A stretch of 64,000 nucleotides of DNA from positions 12,214,001 to 12,278,000 of the forward strand of contig CP093831.1 of the NCBI GenBank assembly GCA_033063855.1, read 5' to 3'. The notes under the pieces are model-generated. The model had not been told where the DNA came from. It saw only the letters and a program-made list of their open reading frames with translations, and ran no database searches. Below are positions 47,012-57,878 of this stretch, one piece after another; position 1 is the stretch's first letter, and the number at the start of each line of letters is the position of its first letter. Source of the DNA: Smittia aterrima. Taxonomy: Eukaryota > Arthropoda > Insecta > Diptera > Chironomidae. The translations under genes were made by a program, and so were the position numbers.

Positions 47012-48268
47012 ATGACTTTACTCGATTCATTTAATTATGAAGTTCTGAAATACCTGACAAGATCAAGTTGCGATCTAAGTGATAACTTACTGAGTTTAGT
47101 TAGGTTTAGAGTGACGAGCGGCGAAAGTGATTTTTCATTTCCGATTTCTATGAAAATCTGGAGAAACCACATGAAGGACATCAATGAAGAACAAATCCTT
47201 TGTTACAACGACAATATTTTACAATATGCTCAGGAATCGTCGAGTGAGGATTATCAGGAAAAATTCAAAGCTGCTTCTGGAAAGTGGACTTTCTCAATCA
47301 ATGAAATACAAATCAAGGATAATAGGTGTAGCATCACACTGGACAGAATCTCAAGCTACAAGAAAGTTTTCGAAGAACTAAGAAGGAATGATCGCTACGG
47401 AAAGAGCGAAAAGGATGAAGGAGCGACGTTGAGTTTGGAGACTGATGGAGATGCCACCAATTCTATTTCTGACCACAGAGCAGAGCTCATCTGCAATATC
47501 ATAAAGAATTTATTGCCATACTCGAAGTTCGTGTATGTCAACGATCCTGCAATTGCGGAAAACAAAATTTTGGTTACAACAAAATCAAGTTTAAACAAAA
47601 ATCATTCTCAATCGAATCGGAAACTTCTAACATGCGGCGTGGTCACTCAATGTTCTGACAAGAAAGTGGCTGAAGCTCTTGCTGAGGATTACCTAAAACA
47701 TCGTAGCAACGATATGCACTTGATATCAATTCACAGATATGGACAGCAAACATCAGTAGAAGAAATGGAGAGGTTTGGAAAATATGCCGTAACTTTGGAT
47801 CTTTTACAAGTCAAACCGGCTTCAACTATAATGCTAACGCCTAACCCTAATCAAGCCTTTATATTGTACAATTCTGCACGCTTAGAAACTCTGCTGAAAA
47901 AGTACAAGGCAAAAGTTGACGAAGGATATTATCAAAAGCTTCCCAACTTCAATGCGATCGACTTCAGTCTCTTGAAAGAAGAAGAGGAATGGGATCTACT
48001 GAAGCTCATGCTTATCTTCCCAGATATAATTAATCGATCGATTATTGAGTTACCAAAAGGGAAAGTGGCGCTTCATCTCGTTCACAAATTCCTCACCGAC
48101 GTTGCCAACACATTTTCGGTTTATTATCGACGAGTTCGTTTGCTGACAGAGAACCGCGCGCAACTTATTCCTGAACTCCACGCCAAAATCTATTTTCTTC
48201 AACAGTTTCGAAGAATCTACAACGAAGCTCTTGCAATCTTTTGCATTCCGCCAATCGAATTTATGTAA
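47012..48268 (+). CDS. DALRD3: DALR anticodon-binding-domain protein (DALRD3-like)
   Basis: Single-exon gene of 418 residues. The frame remains open upstream to a TTG at 46958, but the first ATG (in GCCATGACT) is the likely start. The C-terminal 120 residues form a DALR domain like that of class I arginyl-tRNA synthetases: VALHLVHKFLTDVANTFSVYY, a Leu/Arg-rich helix, AKIYFLQQFRRIYNEALAIF and the end IPPIEFM. The HIGH and KMSKS motifs of a synthetase are absent, so it is not an aminoacylating enzyme. Family knowledge: human DALRD3 binds certain arginine tRNAs and partners METTL2 for 3-methylcytidine formation at position 32. The middle region (VVTQCSDKKVAEALAEDYL) is conserved-looking but unnamed. 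Convergent with the citrate carrier. Confidence 0.82.
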   Translation: MTLLDSFNYEVLKYLTRSSCDLSDNLLSLVRFRVTSGESDFSFPISMKIWRNHMKDINEEQILCYNDNILQYAQESSSEDYQEKFKAASGKWTFSINEIQIKDNRCSITLDRISSYKKVFEELRRNDRYGKSEKDEGATLSLETDGDATNSISDHRAELICNIIKNLLPYSKFVYVNDPAIAENKILVTTKSSLNKNHSQSNRKLLTCGVVTQCSDKKVAEALAEDYLKHRSNDMHLISIHRYGQQTSVEEMERFGKYAVTLDLLQVKPASTIMLTPNPNQAFILYNSARLETLLKKYKAKVDEGYYQKLPNFNAIDFSLLKEEEEWDLLKLMLIFPDIINRSIIELPKGKVALHLVHKFLTDVANTFSVYYRRVRLLTENRAQLIPELHAKIYFLQQFRRIYNEALAIFCIPPIEFM

Positions 48269-48750
48269 TTTCTTACGAAGTTATTTTATATTTTCTTGAA
48301 TTCTTTTTTATTATTCTCTATTAGTACACAAAGTTTTCTTTCTCATGTTCCGGCAATAGATAACAGAAAAATTATAAATGTTTAAAAACTAAATAAAGTT
48401 TCTTCAAAATTCAACAAAAACTAGAAAGAAATAAAGATTTATCTGAGCATTTATAACGGAATGAATGATTGTTAGAGAGAAATGCTTCTGTCAACGCAGA
48501 TTGAATGTTGCGAGATGCTGAAGATTGTCAAAGAGGTTTCCTCTTTAGTATAAGGCAGCGTTCTCGACGAATCAGAATTATTTAAACAAAAAATAGAAAT
48601 GAAATTGATTGAAGTGCCAGCTAAGGTTGATATTAGATATCCAAGGTTCTACTCTCCCTACCGAGCTATACCCATAAAGCATTTGTGATTTGTTTATTTC
48701 GCGTGCCCTGAAGAAGCATGGACATCGAGTGAGGCGACTAATGGCAGGAT
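48269..48750. other. Converging 3' regions of DALRD3 (+) and sea (-)
   Basis: Non-coding. Several AATAAA-like signals (near 48389 and 48430) follow DALRD3. The minus strand near 48640-48690 reads TATAGCTCGGTAGGGAGAG, superficially like a tRNA D-arm, but no complete cloverleaf could be drawn. Confidence 0.4.
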
Positions 48751-49912
48751 TTACTTCCAGAACGTGTTGAACAAGTCCATGAAGCTGTCGTAAATCATGA
48801 AAGTGATGGCAACGTCAAGGCAGACACGGGAAAGACGTGGAACTGTTCCTTTGTAGAATGCGAGAGGACCCTCATTCTTCCAAATCTTCATGAAGCAATC
48901 GAATGTGCTCTTGTACTTCGCCGCTTCAAGTCCTTGCATGCGAGTCTTAACGACATCGATTGGAGTATTTCCGAACACGGAGGCAGCTCCAGCAACGGCA
49001 CCGAAGAATCCAACAAGAAGTTTTGGTGTCTCCTTGTTCTTATCGCCACCCTTATGCCACTCACGGAGTGTTTCCATCACGTAGAATCTGATAGCTTGGT
49101 TCGATCCTTGCTTCATAATAGTAGCACTCACTCCTTTGTAGAGTCCAGACATGCCTTCCTGTTTCACGATGCACCCAACACCGTGAGCGAAACCACGGAA
49201 CTTTGGATTTGCACTTCTTTGGTCATTGATGAACTTAACTTTAACTGTCTCCATTGGAGTGACAGCGAAGATAGCTTCCAACACACCAGCTCCAAGACCA
49301 GCAATCAATTTTCCTGATCCACTCAAGTTACCATTTTCATCACAAAGATAAAGCTTGATTTGTTCGAATCCTCCGAAACTAAAACGAAAGCGAAAGTTTT
49401 TATTAGGTCGACCTTGAGAAGATGCAATGAACGCACCGAACAGCTGATTTCGGAATTGATCCATAGAGAAGCACACTCAGACCTCGATAAAGACCGAGCA
49501 CTCCACGATCGTGGATTGTCTTTTTGACGCAGTCCATAATGCCATTATAACGCTTGTTCGCGCCTATCAATGATAAGAGAGAAACGTGAGTAACGAACAG
49601 ACGATTGCGACGACGATTGTGTAATGTCTATTAGTTTGATAAGAATTAGTAGCTTCTTGTCTCACCTTTCTCGTCCAACTGGAGTTGGGTCTTTACGTAT
49701 TCGGTGGGAAATGTGATACAGATCTCAATACCGCCAGTGATTCCTCCAGCGACGATACCTTTGAGTCCTTTGCTTCCGCCAGCAGCAGCTGCAGCTCCAT
49801 TATCAGCCATCCATGGTCGTCGGATGAACGGATTACGTGTCGTAGTTTGTCCTGCGGTCAATGCGGTGGACTCAAATTGACGGTAAAACGAAAAGCGCTT
49901 AGACGAATCCAT
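48751..49912 (-). CDS. sea: Mitochondrial citrate carrier, scheggia/SLC25A1
   Basis: Exons 49912-49666, 49563-49437, 49378-48751 encode 333 residues with introns of 102 and 58 bp. The three tandem mitochondrial-carrier repeats each begin with the signature P-x-(D/E)-x-x-(K/R): [18 protein letters not shown] and TPIDVVKTR. Further repeat landmarks are [15 protein letters not shown] at the start and [19 protein letters not shown] in repeat 2. An N-terminal extension of about 45 residues (Ser/Arg/Thr-rich then Ala/Gly-rich) precedes helix 1. The second in-frame ATG, 34 residues in ([12 protein letters not shown]), could also be used. Family knowledge: the carrier exports citrate from mitochondria for lipid synthesis and histone acetylation. 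That fits its placement beside fatty-acid-binding genes only loosely, and no functional link is shown. Confidence 0.94.
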
Positions 49913-51250
49913 TCTTATCGGAATTTACGTTTGTCACTTGACTGATGATGACTTTAGCTAGATCGACGAAAATTCAAAATAATATTTGTGTCAGAAATGT
50001 TATTTTCGGTCGAAAGTACGCGGACGACTGCTCCACGAGCACCGAAATACACTAAACACAGTCAAACGTAAAGAAGAAAACGCAAAGAAACTTTGCTTTC
50101 CAAACACAATGACGTCAAAGTCTTCACATATTTTTGGTTCCGATGTGTGGGAACAAAACAAAAGGCAGTTGCATAATCTCGTTTATCTATCAATTTTCGC
50201 CGCTTTTGTTTACTGATAACAGTGTGATTTATAAACTGATGGGACTTACTTGCTAATCGAATTCAATCAAAACCACTGTGCGCTGTAATGAATGCTGTTT
50301 CCAATTGCCAACCTATTCACTTAAATTGAGCTAAATGCAATTTTAATTAAATGCAACGTTGATCAATCAGTAGACCCTTTAGTAATCGAATCAATTCATT
50401 TGTTTGTGAAATGATAACGAAGCACTTGATTAATCGGCAAAAAAGAATTGAGCTGATGTTGCGCGAAGCAATGTTCTTATGAAACTGGTCGGAGCGAGTG
50501 CCGTCTCAGCAAAGTCTTCTAAATTAAGAAGTTTTGACATTGCGTGAATTTCGATTTTGAAAATATTATTTTTCGGAATGGGAATCAGTTGAATTTTTAG
50601 GAAAAGAAGAATCGAAATCATAAAAATATTTATTTTCGCGGCTGATTAACTTTCCGCTCTTCATTTATTAGAGGTCTTTGGTCGCTGGAAGTTCAAACTT
50701 CAACTCCGTTATAACGAAGCGGATTTCAACTTTGTGATTCTTATTTTGACTGACGTTGATAAGAGCCGTGTTACAAGTCTGAAAAAATGTTGACTTCTCA
50801 CATTTTTGCTGAAAACTGATGATTCGCTGGAATGATAAATATTTGAGCTTTGCGAAAACTTTGAAAGCTGGTCAGTCTCCTTTTTTATTGCAACCGGCGT
50901 AATTGAAGCCATGACAATGAATATTCACATGATCGCATCACATTTCATTACCAAGAACATCGCACTGTGCAAATGTGTCGCAAAATAAAACGAAAACTTG
51001 GCTTTATTCCAGAAAGTGTTTCACTTTAGAGTTCATAGACATTTGAAACAAAAATTGATTACGCTCTATAGTTTGTTATTTATTCATACCAAAGAATTTT
51101 TTAATGCGATGAAATACAAAATAATTGTGGAACAATAAAATCAAATGTTTTGCAAATAAAATTCCGATCAAGCGAAAATTTAAATCTTTAAATTCAAAAT
51201 GCCCACTAAACAGATTTGTTAGTTTTGTAGTTGAAGGCACATCGAGATAC
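49913..51250. other. Spacer between sea and the first FABP gene
   Basis: The left end is the sea promoter, with a perfect CRE at 50110-50117. On the minus strand, 50640-50912 holds two overlapping unexplained open frames, the first starting MASITPVAIKK. The second ends KVEIRFVITELKFEL and is followed by a stop and AATAAA-like signal. They may belong to one tiny spliced gene or be chance. Nothing else is recognised. Confidence 0.4.
50110..50117. promoter_or_regulatory. Palindromic cAMP-response element upstream of sea
   Basis: TGACGTCA, the full CREB/ATF palindrome, about 200 bp upstream of the citrate-carrier ATG. Use of the site is inferred from its position only. Confidence 0.45.
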
Positions 51251-53131
51251 TTATACGACTTTGTACCAGCGTTTGCATGTGACGTCTCCGTACACGCAAG
51301 TTGCAATCATTTCGGTATCAGTGAACTCGCGATCAAGAGTCGATGTAACATCACATTTCTGGACTTGCTTCAAGACATTTCCGTCCATTGTGAAGACGGA
51401 TTTGACTTTGCGTCCATCGAGAGTCTCTTCATCGAACTCTTCTCCAAGCTTGAACTTGGTGACGGTGGTCTTGAAGGTAGAAACGTTGTGGTAGGAATAT
51501 TCATCTCCATTCTTTTCCAAGAAGACAGTTGGGCTGACGGTGTTGCCCATCTTTCTGAGAACCATTCCAACTCCTAAAAATTAAAAAGAAGAATCTATTA
51601 GTTAAAAGAATTTCGCAAAGGAAATGACAATTCCCGAGACGAATGCACATTTCATTGAATGATCCAATTGAAATTCCGTTAATTAAATTCCCTCTTCCCC
51701 ATGAATTCTTCACTCATGTCTCGAGAGAGATCAAGAAGACAAATTGAATTATTTTTAATCAACAACCCAGACCGCATTGATTCATCTTGTGTGACACTCT
51801 ATTGAACCATCTTAAAGCTAATTCAATCAAAACTGTCAATTGTATGTAAGAGACTCAAAGAAGCGCTGAATTATGCCATTAACTTCGATTCATGCAAATC
51901 AACGTCGTCAACGGAAGTGTCGCCGTTTTAGTAAAGAAAAAAACTTTCCATTTAAATGATTAAACACGAGAACCGAAAATATGTTCTCAAAGCTGTTTGA
52001 ACAGTTTGAATCAAACTTGAAAGTTCAAGTGCTGAACGAGGAGCGTGATCGATGACAGAATTATTATCGAGCAAATTACTCTTATCATGAAGAAATAAAT
52101 CATTGCGTGAACTTTGAAATTAATCTTCCTGAGCTGTTTGTTTTCATTAAGCATTAGCTCCTAATTTGTTGGTCGCACCTTATCGTGATCTGTTTACTTT
52201 TTCTTCGATGTTCTATCTAATCGTGATTGCATTTTCTAAGTGTCTTTAAAATTATCTTATCGAAAGCTTGAAGCGCACGGGCTTTTGAGAATTATAAAGT
52301 CAGTTCTTTAGATCTATATGGATTAACACAATTCGGGAGGAATAAATATTTATGAGTCAAACATTGCCACATTTCAGTTTTGGCAGCGACAGACAGTCGG
52401 ATTCGTTGTTGTCAAGTAATCGAAACAGAGATACCACGAAATTGCATGCAATGGGGCGTTTGAAGGTTGACCAACCAAGCGAATATATTTTTGATGATCC
52501 CATCGACCAATTAGCTTTATCCCACTTGATTCTCGCAACTTAAACAAAATGTTTATATGAAGGTTAAAGGTTTAACCGTCAAAGAATGCGACCGCGTCCC
52601 TCGAATATTCCGCTTTGTTCGTGAGATAAAAATCAATATTTCAAATGATATTATGAATCTTTCGTCTCGTTTGTATCACGCCACCGGCTTTCTCAGCCAA
52701 CCACATGGAACCAACGTTGGGATTGCCTGTTGTGCGCATGCATCGATCTAAATTATTTTACCGGCAAATAAAACCGGTTCCACGTTGAATTTTTTTTCAC
52801 TCTTCCTTTTAGTCTTGCAGTTTTTTATTCGCGTTTTTTTTTATAGCTTTGTTATTGACAAAGGTTGAAGATGATTCGCTTGGTTTTCTTAAATTTTGAA
52901 TTACAGAGAGAGATTGATAACCTCAAGTGCTAAAAACTTCAAATATTTTCGAGATTTTTCCTCCACTTCATAAATCAATATTTCGCTTTTATCAGAGAGG
53001 CACGTGAATTTATAAACGAAAATCAATGACCTCTTGAGAAACTTAAGAACTTGAAACTTACCCAATGCCTTCATGTACTCATCGAAGCCTTCGGACCGGT
53101 CCAATTTGTATTTTTTGCCTTCCCATGCCAT
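51251..53131 (-). CDS. fabp: Fatty-acid-binding protein, copy 1 (canonical)
   Basis: Exons 53131-53062 and 51573-51251 encode 130 residues. The intron is 1488 bp, the longest in the array, and splits the Gly codon after EYMKALG as in the other members. The protein starts MAWEGKKYKLDRSEGFDEYM and continues GVGMVLRKMGNTVSPTV. It has the FABP signature (GEEFDEETLDGRKVKSVFT) and ends CKRWYKVV. The carboxylate-binding Arg (DREF region) and the final R-x-Y pair are present, so fatty-acid binding is expected. Family knowledge: a cytosolic 10-stranded beta-barrel that shuttles long-chain fatty acids. Among the nine copies this and the 57.3-57.9 kb copy share MAWEGKKY N-termini. Confidence 0.95.
51574..53061 (-). 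other. Large first intron of FABP copy 1
   Basis: This 1.49-kb intron is far longer than the equivalent introns of the other eight copies. It contains no supported nested gene; open frames at 52352-52751 (+) lack motifs. GATA-like TTATCG/CTTATC motifs recur and could be regulatory, but they are common in AT-rich DNA. Confidence 0.4.
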
Positions 53132-53754
53132 TTTGAGTAAAATTAGATTTTCTTTATCACGAGATTGCGACGATGAATTCACTTGGGGTAGAGGAACTTG
53201 AATGATTTGCTGCGTGAAATTTCGTGTGTTGTTATACAAGAAAAATCGAGAGAGTGGAAATGAGCGATGGAAAAGAAGAACGAAACGAGAGAGAACAAAA
53301 AAAATGTTCTCGGGCACTTAAATTTTGGAGTTTACCCCTCAAAAGATGTTAACGAAAAAATATTTATCGTCTTGATAGGAAATTATCTTTAATTACAGTT
53401 ATAATGCAACAAAAAATGAATTGAACTTTAATATCAGAAACGGAATTTTCCATTTGACACAAGAAATAAAATTATTTATTCATTTCTATTGCCGATATAA
53501 TTCTCAAAATTGTGCTGCGAAACTTGTTGCATTACGTCATTTGAACTATGCGAAGTAAATTACGTCATTTGAACTATGCCGACCGAAAGAGTTTCCGAGA
53601 AGATCGCATCGGAATCCTTTCTCTTGGATCATATGCAACATGAATACGAACGCAAACATGTGTTTACGTGAAGAAGAAAAAGTCAGTCGCATACGAACAC
53701 TTGATACATGCACAGTTGCTGATAAAAATTTGACAAAACATAATCGCTAAAGAA
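53132..53754. promoter_or_regulatory. Divergent promoter interval, FABP copy 1 (-) / PARP-like gene (+)
   Basis: Holds the start sites of both genes. The most notable element is a 21-bp direct repeat with ATF/CRE-like cores at 53531-53579, listed separately. No other clear motif was seen. Confidence 0.5.
53531..53579. repeat. Twin 21-bp direct repeat with ATF/CRE-like core
   Basis: Two perfect copies, 53531-53551 and 53559-53579, with a 28-bp period. Each contains TTACGTCA followed by TTTGAACTATGC. TTACGTCA is a bZIP (ATF/CREB) site. The pair lies about 175-225 bp before the ATG of the PARP-like gene and about 400 bp upstream of FABP copy 1, so it may control either. Confidence 0.75.
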
Positions 53755-56219
53755 ATGATTGATTATTTGTTTGTCGTGGAATATTCGAGAAAAGGTGGAA
53801 AGTGTTACAGACAAGGCTGCTCTGTGGAAATAGTTAATTCTGAGATTCGCGTCGGACATGTCGTGGAGGTGAATTTTCTTTTTGAAACATTCTAGAATCT
53901 TAGCTGCTACAAAAACTGATTTTTTTAGGGCAAGCGACATGGTAACAACGAAACTCGATGGTTTCATGTCGACTGCTTATTTAAGAACCGAAAATATAAA
54001 CCAACGCATTGGAGTGATATTGGGAATTTTGATCTTATCAAATACAACGATCAAGTAAACATTTTACGAAAACTGCAATTTGAGGTTGACGAAAATTCTG
54101 AATTGGAGAAAGCAATTAAACTTCAAAGCGATGACCACTGGGGTTTTGTGGAAAAGCTCTTGCCTTTGAGCAAGAATGTTCTTTCGAGTTTCTTGCAAAG
54201 TAATAACTACACATCGCGCTTTTTAAGAGGAAAATCTGAATATGTAAGTAAAATCTACTTAGTAAATATTTGCAGTGTATTGGCGGGAAATTAGTTGCAA
54301 AAATCTACTACAAAAAATACTAATTTCGCACTGGACGCTTCTTAATTATTTTTAAAACAAACTTTTCAGTTGAATAAAGCTGCGGAATTTTTATCGCTGG
54401 GAGTAACCGAAAAGTGTGACGAATGTAAATTCGGAAATTTGATTAGAATGAACGGCGGATATCAATGCAGATGTAAGTCGATTCTCAAAATAATTTAATA
54501 ATTAGTTAACATGTTTTCATTTTTTAAGGCGCAATTAACTCTTACCGATGCATGAATACTGTTCGAGATCCACCAAGAAAATTTTGTCTAATCACGAAAG
54601 AGTTAGAAGTTTGTGTTGGTCCTTACGAACCAAGGCGACGAGATAGAATTCTTCGTCCATTGAAGGATGAAAATACTTCTGTTGCCTTGATCAACATCAA
54701 AAAAAGATCAAATCAAATTGATGCTGAGGAGCCGGCTTGTAAAAAGCAAAAGGGAATTTATAAAAATGGAGCTGTTAATGATTCGGTGACAATGGTTAAT
54801 GGAAAAATCCCTCTCGATCATTTTCATGTTTACATATCAGAAGAAAATGTGAAATATTCCACTAACTCGAGCCTCATCGATTTGCAGCGTGATATCAACA
54901 ATTTCTACAAAATGAAAATAATTGCCAATGACACAAAGACCAAATTTGTTTTGTTGTTAGAATATGGACGAACAGGAACAACAAGATGTGGTAAATCTGA
55001 AAAAGAGTTCAAGAATGCTAAAGATGCTGAAGAAGAATTCAAGAAAATTTACAAGAAGAAAACAGGAAAACTCTGGGGAGTGGAAAATCATCGATATGCT
55101 TTCGGAAAGTATTTTCCTCTTAAAATCGACTACAACGAAGATAAAGCTGAAAGCAAATTGAACAACTTCACAAATTCCCCTTTAGATCCATCAATCAAGA
55201 AACTAATTGAGAAGATGTTTAGTGTAAGGATTATGCGACAAACGATGATGGAATTTGATATCGATCAGAAGCTGTTGCCAATTGGCAAAATCTCCAAATT
55301 ACAAATCATGGAAGCTCTTCATTGCCTTCAGGAAATTAGTGAACTATTAAAAAATGATGTCAAGCCAAATGACCGAGATTTCATCAGTTGGTCAAACTGT
55401 TTCTACAAACTTATTCCCCATGAAAAAAATCTTCACACTATCAATTGCGAAAAAATGTTAAACAACAAAATCAAACTGCTAGGAGCATTGCTAGACATTG
55501 AAGTTGCATACAAACTTTGTAACAACACGATACATCCTATCGTCTCAAATTACAAATCACTTCAGACAGAAATCAAGCGTCTTCCAAAAGAGTCTCGAGA
55601 ATTTAAAATGGTCGATCAACTTGCAAAAGATTCAATCTTCTCAGAATATGAAGAGTACATCATAGAAATTGATGAAATTTTTAAGCTCAACAGCCCAAGA
55701 GCTAATGAAAGGTTCGCTCGAAGTGAAATACAGTCAAATAGACATCTCCTTTGGCATGGCTCGAGCATTTATAATTTTGCGAGTATCTTTCAAAACGGCC
55801 TTAAGTTGGAACAAAAACCAGATGCAGTTTACAATGGATCGATGTTTGGTGATGGCATTTACTTTACGGATGTATTTTCCAAAGCAGCAAAATACTCAAA
55901 GCGTCCTCATGACATTCAAATGGGTTTAGTTATGCTTAGTGAAGTTGCTCTTGGAGGAATGTTTGAAACAACTGAACCGCTCGAAGACAAGTTCCATCAT
56001 GAAGATTTGCCCGAAGGAAAAAACTCAGTCAAAGCTATTGGACGACTCTCTCCGTTGAACTACATAAAACTTGATGATGGTTGCTTTATAACGACAGGTC
56101 CATTCGAGAATGATCCGAACAGATCTAAATTGATCGCAAACGAATTTGTTATTTTCCGTGAAGAACAATGTAAACCACGCTTTGCCGTTCAAGTTAAATT
56201 CTTAAAGAAATTAACTTAA
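53755..56219 (+). CDS. Short PARP1-like poly(ADP-ribose) polymerase, no BRCT, single N-terminal zinc finger
   Basis: Exons 53755-53868, 53929-54243, 54370-54472, 54529-56219; 740 residues against about 1000 for PARP1. A PARP-type zinc finger (1-60) starts VVEYSRKGGKC; Cys17 and Cys22 are four residues apart rather than two, with His51/Cys54 in WFHVDC. A Zn3/PADR1-like segment (about 115-195) has CDECKFGNLIRMNGGYQC and a further Cys pair. A basic tract with likely nuclear signals follows; no BRCT domain is seen. A WGR domain (about 273-395; LLLEYGRTGTT), the helical regulatory domain and the ADP-ribosyl transferase domain complete it. The catalytic triad His587 (WHGSS), Tyr622 (GIYFTD) and Glu716 (NEF) is intact, so activity is expected. 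A DNA-damage or stress role is inferred from the family. It lies inside the FABP array on the opposite strand. Confidence 0.9.
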
Positions 56220-56482
56220 ACTACAAATGTCTCTGAGCACCTTTCATCGTACGATGTAACTTCTTTGAACCTCGTAATACTTACCTTACATAGGAAGCTG
56301 ATTTTCTTAAGATATTCAAACGATTATCAAAATGTAAACTAAGTTTAAAGAGATAAGAAATTTCACAAGATTCTAACTCGAAAATCAAGCTTTTTATTCA
56401 ACCCATTGCGTGATTGTATTAAGATCGAAGGTCACTGGATTTTGCAAATAAATAAAAGTTTTAAATTGTAAAACCAATTTTT

Positions 56483-56947
56483 TCACTCGACGAGTTTGCT
56501 CCAATGTTTGTTGTTCACGTTTCCCACTTTACTTTCGCCTTTCATTTCCTTTTCGAAATATTCCCGAATAATTGTAACTTCCCGTTTCGGCTCGATCTGC
56601 TTCTCGATCAATTTATTTCCCTCAATTGTAAAAACGTTCTTGACATTGCGTCCATCGACAGTTTTCTGCTCGAATTCTTTACCGGGAACGAAAATCTGCT
56701 GATGAGTCATGAATGGTAGAATCGTGTTGAAGGAATATTCAGTCTCATTGAGTTTAACAAGCTGCGAAACACTTGGGATTGACTTGGCAAGTTTTCGATT
56801 TAAAAAGTTTAATCCTAAAATGGAATTTGATTAGAACCTTCCAACGAATTTATAAAACTTGATCGTCTTACCAATTCCACTGAGATAGTCATCAAAGAAT
56901 TCATCAGTTTTCTCGAATTTGTATTTTTTGCCAAGAAAATCTTCCAT
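56483..56947 (-). CDS. Fatty-acid-binding protein, copy 2 (divergent)
   Basis: Exons 56947-56872 and 56814-56483 (57-bp intron), 135 residues. It starts MEDFLGKKYKFEKTDEFFDD and keeps the barrel layout: SQLVKLNETEYSF, then FEQKTVDGRNVKNVFTIEGN. The usual C-terminal R-W-Y is replaced by KHWSKLVE, so the Arg/Tyr pair that holds the fatty-acid carboxylate is lost. The ETEYSF strand and the fold appear intact, so the gene is expressed-looking rather than a pseudogene. It may bind a different ligand or none. It is the first FABP to the right of the PARP-like gene. Confidence 0.88.
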
Positions 56948-57298
56948 TGTGATGTGAACTTGTCGTGTCCGCAGCTTATACTGAACTAAACACTTCAGAT
57001 TTTTTTTTCTTTTCGTTACTTGATTACTACACAAACAGTCTGAGTCGAATCAAAACCTTTTCGGATATTCTTCGCTTACGAATAAGAGTCCAAAGTTCAA
57101 CTTTTTCACAATCTAACCAAAAGCTTTTGCAATTAACTTCAAAGTGATTCAAAAGGTTTCTAATAAGAAAAGGATTTCGTAGTTTCTCTTTCAGTTTGTG
57201 TGCGATCCTCTTCGCTGAGTTTTTATTTCATGACATTTCCAACAAATTATTTTAATTCAAATCTCTTTCGATTTCTTATGACGAACACAAAAAATCTC

Positions 57299-57878
57299 TT
57301 AAACAGCTTTGTACCAGCGTGTGCACGGGACGTCGCCATAGACGCAAGTTGCAATCATTTCAGTTTCAGTGAACTCGCGTTTAATTATGGATTCCCTAAT
57401 ACGCTGCTGAACTTCCTTCAAGACATTTCCCTCCATTGTAAAAACTGATTTGACTGGACGGCCATCGAAATTCTCATATTCAACTTCTTTTCCAAGCTTG
57501 AACCTCACGACGACGGTCCTGGCTGTTGTAATTTTGTGATAGGAATATTCATCATCTCCATGCTTCTCCAAGAAGATGGTAGGGCTGATTTTGTGATAAT
57601 GTTCTCGTTTGACGTAAGAAATTGCTAAAAATTTAAAGGGAAAACTTTAGTTAATCGAAGGGTTGCAGCTGAATTAACAATTTGCGAAATGAATCGATGA
57701 GAAAGAGAAGCAGTTTGGGCTTTTTTTTTATATTTTCTCGAATAATAATTGTTCAACCTCATGGCGGCTGACATTGCAGTTTACAGTTTTTCTTAATTTA
57801 TTACTTACACATTGCAGCTAAGTACTCATGATAGTCTTCCTGCCTGTCCAACGTGTACTTCTTGCCTTCCCATGCCAT
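57299..57878 (-). CDS. fabp: Fatty-acid-binding protein, copy 3
   Basis: Exons 57878-57809 and 57624-57299 encode 131 residues; the intron is 184 bp. The N-terminus MAWEGKKYTLDRQEDYHEYL is close to copy 1. The body has YSYHKITTARTVVVRFKLGK and the signature region FDGRPVKSVFTMEGNVL. It ends CTRWYKAV with the R-x-Y ligand pair preserved. The exon junction creates Ser instead of the usual Gly (AAM-S-ISYV), and the following KREHYHKIS is unusual at the helix-turn-helix lid, so the portal region has diverged while the binding residues were kept. Confidence 0.9.

Noticed and set aside
48640..48690. tRNA D-arm-like sequence on the minus strand
   Set aside because: No acceptor stem, anticodon arm or T-arm (GGTTC) could be placed at the right spacing.
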